NCBI GenBank assembly: GCA_028875085.1
Contig: JAPPFU010000196.1
Span: forward strand, 1-9,094
Source: Chloroflexota bacterium
GTDB lineage: Bacteria; Chloroflexota; Dehalococcoidia; Lucifugimonadales; Australimonadaceae
Direction: 5' to 3'
DNA length: 9,094 nt
Below the pieces are notes generated by a model. It was not told where the DNA came from, made no database searches, and saw only the letters and a list, made by a program, of their open reading frames with translations. The position numbers and the translations under genes are program-made. Below are positions 5,785-9,094 of this stretch, piece by piece (positions within the stretch are counted from its first letter, which is position 1; each line of letters opens with the position of its first letter).

Positions 5785-6681
5785 TTACACCACCAGCGCC
5801 ACGGAGCCGCTCACCGACACTGCAATGCCGACGAGCACGCGCCTGTCGAACGTCTCGTACTCGCGATTGATGAGCCACGCCGCCACAACGTGCAGGAACG
5901 CGCCGCCGCGCAGCAACGGGATGACCACGCTCACAGGCGCCGCGCTCAACGCAAGGAAACGGAACATATGCGCCGCGAATACGGTGAACGTCCCGACGGC
6001 AAACCAGCCCCGCGCGCCGGGGTTCATTCCGGACAGCGAGGTGCGCACCCCCGGCAGCACAAACCCCAACGCAAGCACGGCGCCTGCGCCCAGGTAAGCG
6101 GTCAGCCCCGCCACGATGCCAAGCCCCGAGTCGCCGAGCGCGTAGCGCACCAGCACCGGGCTGATTCCGAAGGCCAGCGCGTTCACCGTCCCGAATACGT
6201 AGCCCTCCGCCAGGCGCACCGGTGGGACGCGCGCCCCGAGCGTCGCGGCGGCAGACGCAACGCGCGTGGCGCTGATGGCCGGCCCCGCCATCACCAATGC
6301 GATCCCCGCCGCCATCAGCGGCGTAACCGTCTCGCGGAGGAAGAGCACCGCTATCACCACCGACACCAGCGTCGATGCCTGAATCAGTGGTTGGGCGCGC
6401 GTCTGTCCGAGGGCGGCGTAGGCGCGGAAGTTGCTGTACCGCCCCAGCAGGAAGTGCAGCATGCCCGACGCCGCGAGAATCGCGTACGCGCGCAGTTCCA
6501 GCGCGTCGAGGCGGAACGCCTGCTGCGTAACCAGCGCCGCTAGCAGGAAGAGCGGCACGCCGCCCAGCACCGTAACGTACACGCCCTGAAGCGCGGAGCC
6601 GCCCAGCACGCCCCGGCGGAAGGTTGCGCCGTTCAATCCGAAGAAGACGGCGGCGACTGCGGTGTAGGCGACGCCCAGCAT
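5785..6681 (-). CDS. EamA/DMT superfamily permease
   Basis: 298-residue inner-membrane protein with ten predicted hydrophobic helices in two EamA repeats. Approximate spans are 5-22, 30-51, 64-82, 97-115 and 122-138, then 158-182, 187-210, 225-247, 252-274 and 281-298. The Pro-rich TM4 entry AQPLIQASTLVSVVIAVLFL (96-115) followed by RETVT is the classic EamA signature, and the second repeat mirrors it in PVSVVIPLLRGGAFLHVVAAWLI. The protein ends with the last helix, as is common for the family. DMT permeases move small metabolites, amino acids or sugars, and here it would be the uptake (or efflux) step for the kinase and aldolase that follow; the kinase ATG is 2 bp beyond its stop. No convincing SD precedes the ATG, but TAGAAT lies 8 nt upstream. 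Substrate cannot be read from the sequence. Confidence 0.92.
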   Translation of the reverse strand: MLGVAYTAVAAVFFGLNGATFRRGVLGGSALQGVYVTVLGGVPLFLLAALVTQQAFRLDALELRAYAILAASGMLHFLLGRYSNFRAYAALGQTRAQPLIQASTLVSVVIAVLFLRETVTPLMAAGIALVMAGPAISATRVASAAATLGARVPPVRLAEGYVFGTVNALAFGISPVLVRYALGDSGLGIVAGLTAYLGAGAVLALGFVLPGVRTSLSGMNPGARGWFAVGTFTVFAAHMFRFLALSAAPVSVVIPLLRGGAFLHVVAAWLINREYETFDRRVLVGIAVSVSGSVALVV

Positions 6682-6689
6682 CGCCCGCG

Positions 6690-6695
6690 ATTCTA
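6690..6695 (-). promoter_or_regulatory. -10-like element just before the permease gene
   Basis: TAGAAT on the minus strand matches TATAAT at 5 of 6 positions and ends 8 nt before the permease ATG, a spacing seen for leaderless or nearly leaderless transcripts. No good -35 lies 16-18 bp upstream (those bases are CGGGAA-like). It would give the permease-kinase-aldolase genes a promoter separate from hpnE and the dehydrogenase. Speculative. Confidence 0.3.
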
Positions 6696-6709
6696 CCCGT
6701 TTCTATGCG

Positions 6710-6783
6710 CCGTTCCCGCTTTCACCGTCATTCCCGCACTCCCCTCCGTCATTCCCGCGAAAGCGGGAATCTCGCTTCGATTC
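6710..6783 (+). repeat. Palindromic repeat, copy 2, with upstream half-sites
   Basis: The core at 6751-6770 (ATTCCCGC, GAAA, GCGGGAAT) and flanks are identical to the copy at 2075-2113 over 39 bp (6745-6783). Upstream are two truncated tandem units: CCGTCATTCCCGC at 6725-6737, 21 bp before the same 13 bases at 6746-6758, and a weaker CCGTTCCCGC from 6710. Unlike copy 1, this copy overlaps a gene: read on the minus strand it supplies the last ten codons and the TGA of the dehydrogenase. No T-run follows the hairpin on either strand, so it is not a standard terminator, though it may affect mRNA stability between dehydrogenase and permease. Confidence 0.88.
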
Positions 6784-7795
6784 CTCTTTGACGCCGCGAC
6801 CACACGCCCGGATTCGCCAGGCGCTTGGGCCGCCGCCCCGCTAAGAAACGCCGCAAGTCCTCGATCACCATCGCCGAGTGGCGCTCGACGGTCTCCGCCG
6901 TCGCGCCGCCCACGTGGGGGGTCAGCAGCACCCGCTCCGGCATCCGCCGCGCCAGCGCCAGCATCGGCGCGTTCGGCGGAATGGGGTGCGCCTCGTGCAC
7001 GTCCAGCGCCGCCCCCGCGAGCGCGCCTCCCTCGATGGCCGCCGCAAGCGCCGCGATATCGACGACCGACGGAGAGGAGACGTTGACCAGGTACGCGCCG
7101 GGGCGCATCAGTCGCAGCGCCGCCGCGTCGATCAATCCCGCCGTGCTTGCCGAATCGGGTGCGTGGATGCTCACGAAATCCGCCTCGCGCAACAGCGTCT
7201 CCAGATCGACGAGCGCCACGCTGCGCAGGCCGGGCGCGTTCGGCGCGAGGTATGGGTCGTAGGCGAGGACGCGCATCCCGATGCCGTGCGCGAGCGTCGC
7301 GACGCGCCGACCGATGGCGCCGTAGCCGACTAACCCCAGCGTCGCCCCTGTCAATTCGCGGCCATGGAAGCGCGTGTACGCCTCCGTCGGGTCCTCCCAT
7401 TCGCCGGAAGCGGCGTAGGCGCCCGCGGCGGGGACGCGGCGCGCCAGGGCGAGCATCAGCGCAAGCACCAACTCCGCGACGGCCTGGGCGTTTCGCCCCG
7501 GCGTGTGGACGACGACCACGCCGTGCTCCGTCGCAGCGTCTAAGTCCACCTGGTTCAGCGAAGCGCGGCAGACGGCGGCGAACCGGAGCGGCGGCGCTCC
7601 CTCGAACAACTCCTCGAGCAGGAAGTCGGCCTCGACGATGAGCGCGCCGACGTGCTCCGCGACAAGCCGCTCGCCCAACTCCTCCGGGTCGAAGAGGCGC
7701 CGCGTCTGCGTCCACGGCTCGTAGGCCACGGCGCCGATGTCGCGCAGCACCGCCAGGCCGCCGTCGGAGAAGGGAGCAAGGACGAGGCTATTCAT
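6749..7795 (-). CDS. D-2-hydroxyacid dehydrogenase family protein with altered active site
   Basis: 348 residues with the two-domain layout of D-2-hydroxyacid dehydrogenases such as 3-phosphoglycerate dehydrogenase. N-terminal catalytic-domain features are NQVDLDAATEHGV (81-93) and TPGRNAQAVAEL (98-109). The NAD Rossmann motif is GYGAIGRRVA (157-166), with acidic Asp180 at the end of the second strand. The catalytic His294 sits in LTPHVGGAT. However, alignment to E. coli SerA around the active site is gap-free from NASRG to TEP and shows Arg240 replaced by Ser241 (NVSSPSVVD) and Glu269 replaced by His270 (DVHEAHP). Ordinary 2-hydroxyacid oxidation may thus be lost or changed. The regulatory ACT domain of long SerA forms is absent. 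The natural end is near VWSRR (331-335): residues 339-348 and the stop are encoded by a palindromic repeat. The ATG overlaps the hpnE stop (ATGA), so it is coupled to hpnE. Fold assignment is firm, activity uncertain. Confidence 0.9.
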   Translation of the reverse strand: MNSLVLAPFSDGGLAVLRDIGAVAYEPWTQTRRLFDPEELGERLVAEHVGALIVEADFLLEELFEGAPPLRFAAVCRASLNQVDLDAATEHGVVVVHTPGRNAQAVAELVLALMLALARRVPAAGAYAASGEWEDPTEAYTRFHGRELTGATLGLVGYGAIGRRVATLAHGIGMRVLAYDPYLAPNAPGLRSVALVDLETLLREADFVSIHAPDSASTAGLIDAAALRLMRPGAYLVNVSSPSVVDIAALAAAIEGGALAGAALDVHEAHPIPPNAPMLALARRMPERVLLTPHVGGATAETVERHSAMVIEDLRRFLAGRRPKRLANPGVWSRRQRGIEARFPLSRE

Positions 7796-9094
7796 TGCGC
7801 GGCCTCAAGTATGACGGACGCGGCGGCATTGCCGCTGCGCACCGCGCCCTCCATCGTCGCAGGCCACCCCGTGTCCGTCCAATCCCCGGCGAGCAGCAGG
7901 TTGGGCAAAGGAGTGCGCGCGGGCAGGCGATTGGCCGGGCCGCCGGGGAGCGAGCGGAAGGTGGCGCGCTGCTCTTTGACGACGATGAAGCGTTGGATGG
8001 CCGCGCTGCGCGCCCGCGGCAACGCGCGCGCCAGTTCGGCGGTAAAGCGCTCGCGCAGCTCCTCCTTTGACAGTGGCCACCATTCCCACGCGCCGCTCAG
8101 CGACACCGTGAGGTAGTCGCCCGGGCCGGGCAAGCCGGCGATGCGCGTCTTGTTGAACACGAATTGCAGCGGGCTGTCCACGAACGCCGCCCACTCGAAG
8201 TCGGCGACCGGGCGGTCGTACCACACGTGCAGGTTCACGATGGGGGAGTAGGCGTGCGCGTCGGCTGCGTCGAACGGCGGCGCGCCGCGCAGGTCGCCCG
8301 GTAGCAAGCCGCTCAGCGCGTGCGGCGGCAGCGCGGAAACATACCAATCGGCCGTCAGCGTCTCGCCATCGGCCAGCGCCGCGCCGGTAACCACGCCATC
8401 CTCGACGACGAGGCGCTGCACCGTGCGCCCAAGCAGCACCTTCGCGCCGCGTTCGCGCAACCGCCGCTCAATAGGTTCGCCCATCAACTCGGAGAGGCCG
8501 GAGCGGGCGTAGCCGACGTCGGCGCCGTGCGCATCCCGCAGCAGCGCCGTCTGAAAGAGCATGAAGGCCATAGCCGCCGACACGTCGCGTGAGGCGTCGT
8601 TGAGGGCAGGCACGACGATCAAGTCCCAGAAGTTGGCGATCGCCCTGTCCGACTGGCCGTTGCGCCGCAGCCACTCCTCGAAGGAGACGGCGCGCAGTTC
8701 GGCACGGTTCCAGTCGCGCTCGCGGCGGATACGCAACAACGCGGGAACGGCGCGGAACTTGTCGCGCAGGCTCATATGCGGGTAGCGCAGGAAGGAGAGC
8801 AGCAGGTGCAGCGGGGCGGGTAGGGGAGCGGCGGTCAGCGCGCCGCCGCGCCCCTCCGGGCTATGCACCTCCACGCGCAGGCGCTTCTGGCGCGCCGCGC
8901 CGCCCAGCGCACCCACCTCCCGCAGCAGTTCGACGTAGGCCGTGCAGCACCCCATAAAGACGTGTTGGCCGTTGTCCACCTGCACGCCCGTCTCGCGGTC
9001 AACGTAGGAGTAAGCGCGCCCGCCGAGGTACGGGCGGCGCTCCACCAGCGTTACCCGCCGGCCCGCGTTCGCGAGGCGCAAAGCCGCCGTCATG
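7792..9094 (-). CDS. hpnE: Squalene-associated FAD-dependent desaturase HpnE, 5' end outside window
   Basis: HpnE is the FAD-dependent enzyme that, after HpnC and HpnD, reduces hydroxysqualene to squalene for hopanoid synthesis. The visible 433 residues begin at an internal Met (9093); the missing part should be only about 10-20 residues holding the start of the dinucleotide-binding GxGxxG loop. Seen here: the rest of that fold (VTLVERRPYLGGRAYSY, 14-30, with Glu18 for FAD ribose), VDNGQHVFMGC (39-49), the mark of this subfamily rather than of phytoene desaturases, and the C-terminal FAD motif LLAGDWTDTGWPATMEGAVR (400-419). FWDLIVVPALNDA in the middle is also typical. The protein is probably a membrane-associated cytoplasmic enzyme without a signal peptide. 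Its TGA overlaps the dehydrogenase ATG by 4 bp. hpnC and hpnD would be expected upstream, beyond the window. A related amine oxidase or carotenoid desaturase is the less likely alternative. Confidence 0.92.
   Translation of the reverse strand, partial: MTAALRLANAGRRVTLVERRPYLGGRAYSYVDRETGVQVDNGQHVFMGCCTAYVELLREVGALGGAARQKRLRVEVHSPEGRGGALTAAPLPAPLHLLLSFLRYPHMSLRDKFRAVPALLRIRRERDWNRAELRAVSFEEWLRRNGQSDRAIANFWDLIVVPALNDASRDVSAAMAFMLFQTALLRDAHGADVGYARSGLSELMGEPIERRLRERGAKVLLGRTVQRLVVEDGVVTGAALADGETLTADWYVSALPPHALSGLLPGDLRGAPPFDAADAHAYSPIVNLHVWYDRPVADFEWAAFVDSPLQFVFNKTRIAGLPGPGDYLTVSLSGAWEWWPLSKEELRERFTAELARALPRARSAAIQRFIVVKEQRATFRSLPGGPANRLPARTPLPNLLLAGDWTDTGWPATMEGAVRSGNAAASVILEAAQ

Noticed and set aside
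5783..5878. N-terminal extension of the kinase to 5878
   Set aside because: It lies inside the permease gene; the ATP-binding strand of FGGY kinases starts a few residues after the ATG at 5782.
6745..6783. Palindromic repeats as a CRISPR array or intrinsic terminator
   Set aside because: Only two full copies 4.6 kb apart with no regular spacers, and no T-run after the hairpin on either strand.
6693..7715. 340-codon open frame on the minus strand in another frame of the dehydrogenase gene
   Set aside because: Arg/Gly/Ala-rich shadow with no fold motifs; its end (IPAFAGMT) is only the translated palindromic repeat.

Overview
High-GC bacterial chromosome fragment carrying eight protein genes, two of them cut by the window edges. 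I see no RNA gene, transposase, integrase, phage gene or CRISPR array. The longest stretch without a gene is about 200 bp (1998-2195). The gene mix (SUF iron-sulfur assembly, hopanoid-type squalene desaturase, sugar kinase/aldolase genes, stand-alone alpha/beta hydrolase) would fit a free-living bacterium. Uncultured Chloroflexota of the SAR202/Dehalococcoidia kind come to mind, but this is a low-confidence impression, not a placement.

Left end (1-1997, minus strand): the first 319 codons of sufB, preceded by an 84-bp intergenic region. That region holds a sigma70-like promoter whose start region is covered by a perfect 10-5-10 palindrome. The palindrome has the length and core of IscR type 1 operators, so sufB is probably controlled by an Rrf2-family iron-sulfur sensor. 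Upstream of it lies an NAD-dependent epimerase-like SDR protein.

Middle (1998-3161): a divergent intergenic region with one copy of a GTCATTCCCGC-type palindromic repeat and a promoter, then a single plus-strand alpha/beta hydrolase. The hydrolase has the clearest Shine-Dalgarno in the window and distinctly C-ending codons.

Right part (3169-9094, minus strand, read right to left): hpnE (5' end missing), a D-2-hydroxyacid dehydrogenase-like protein, a 67-bp gap, an EamA/DMT permease, an FGGY carbohydrate kinase, a FucA-like class II aldolase and a 122-aa protein of unknown function. Junctions of 4-bp overlap or 2-bp gap join hpnE to the dehydrogenase, permease to kinase, and aldolase to the small protein. 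Permease, kinase and aldolase suggest uptake of a small sugar or polyol, phosphorylation, and retro-aldol cleavage to a C3 phosphate plus an aldehyde; the substrate is not readable from sequence.

Most notable: (1) the sufB promoter/operator; (2) the dehydrogenase lacks two of the three catalytic residues of its family; (3) its last ten residues and stop codon come from a second copy of the palindromic repeat; (4) the unassigned small protein translationally coupled to the aldolase. I do not see a clearly new multi-gene system; the sugar operon with its odd small protein is the closest candidate.
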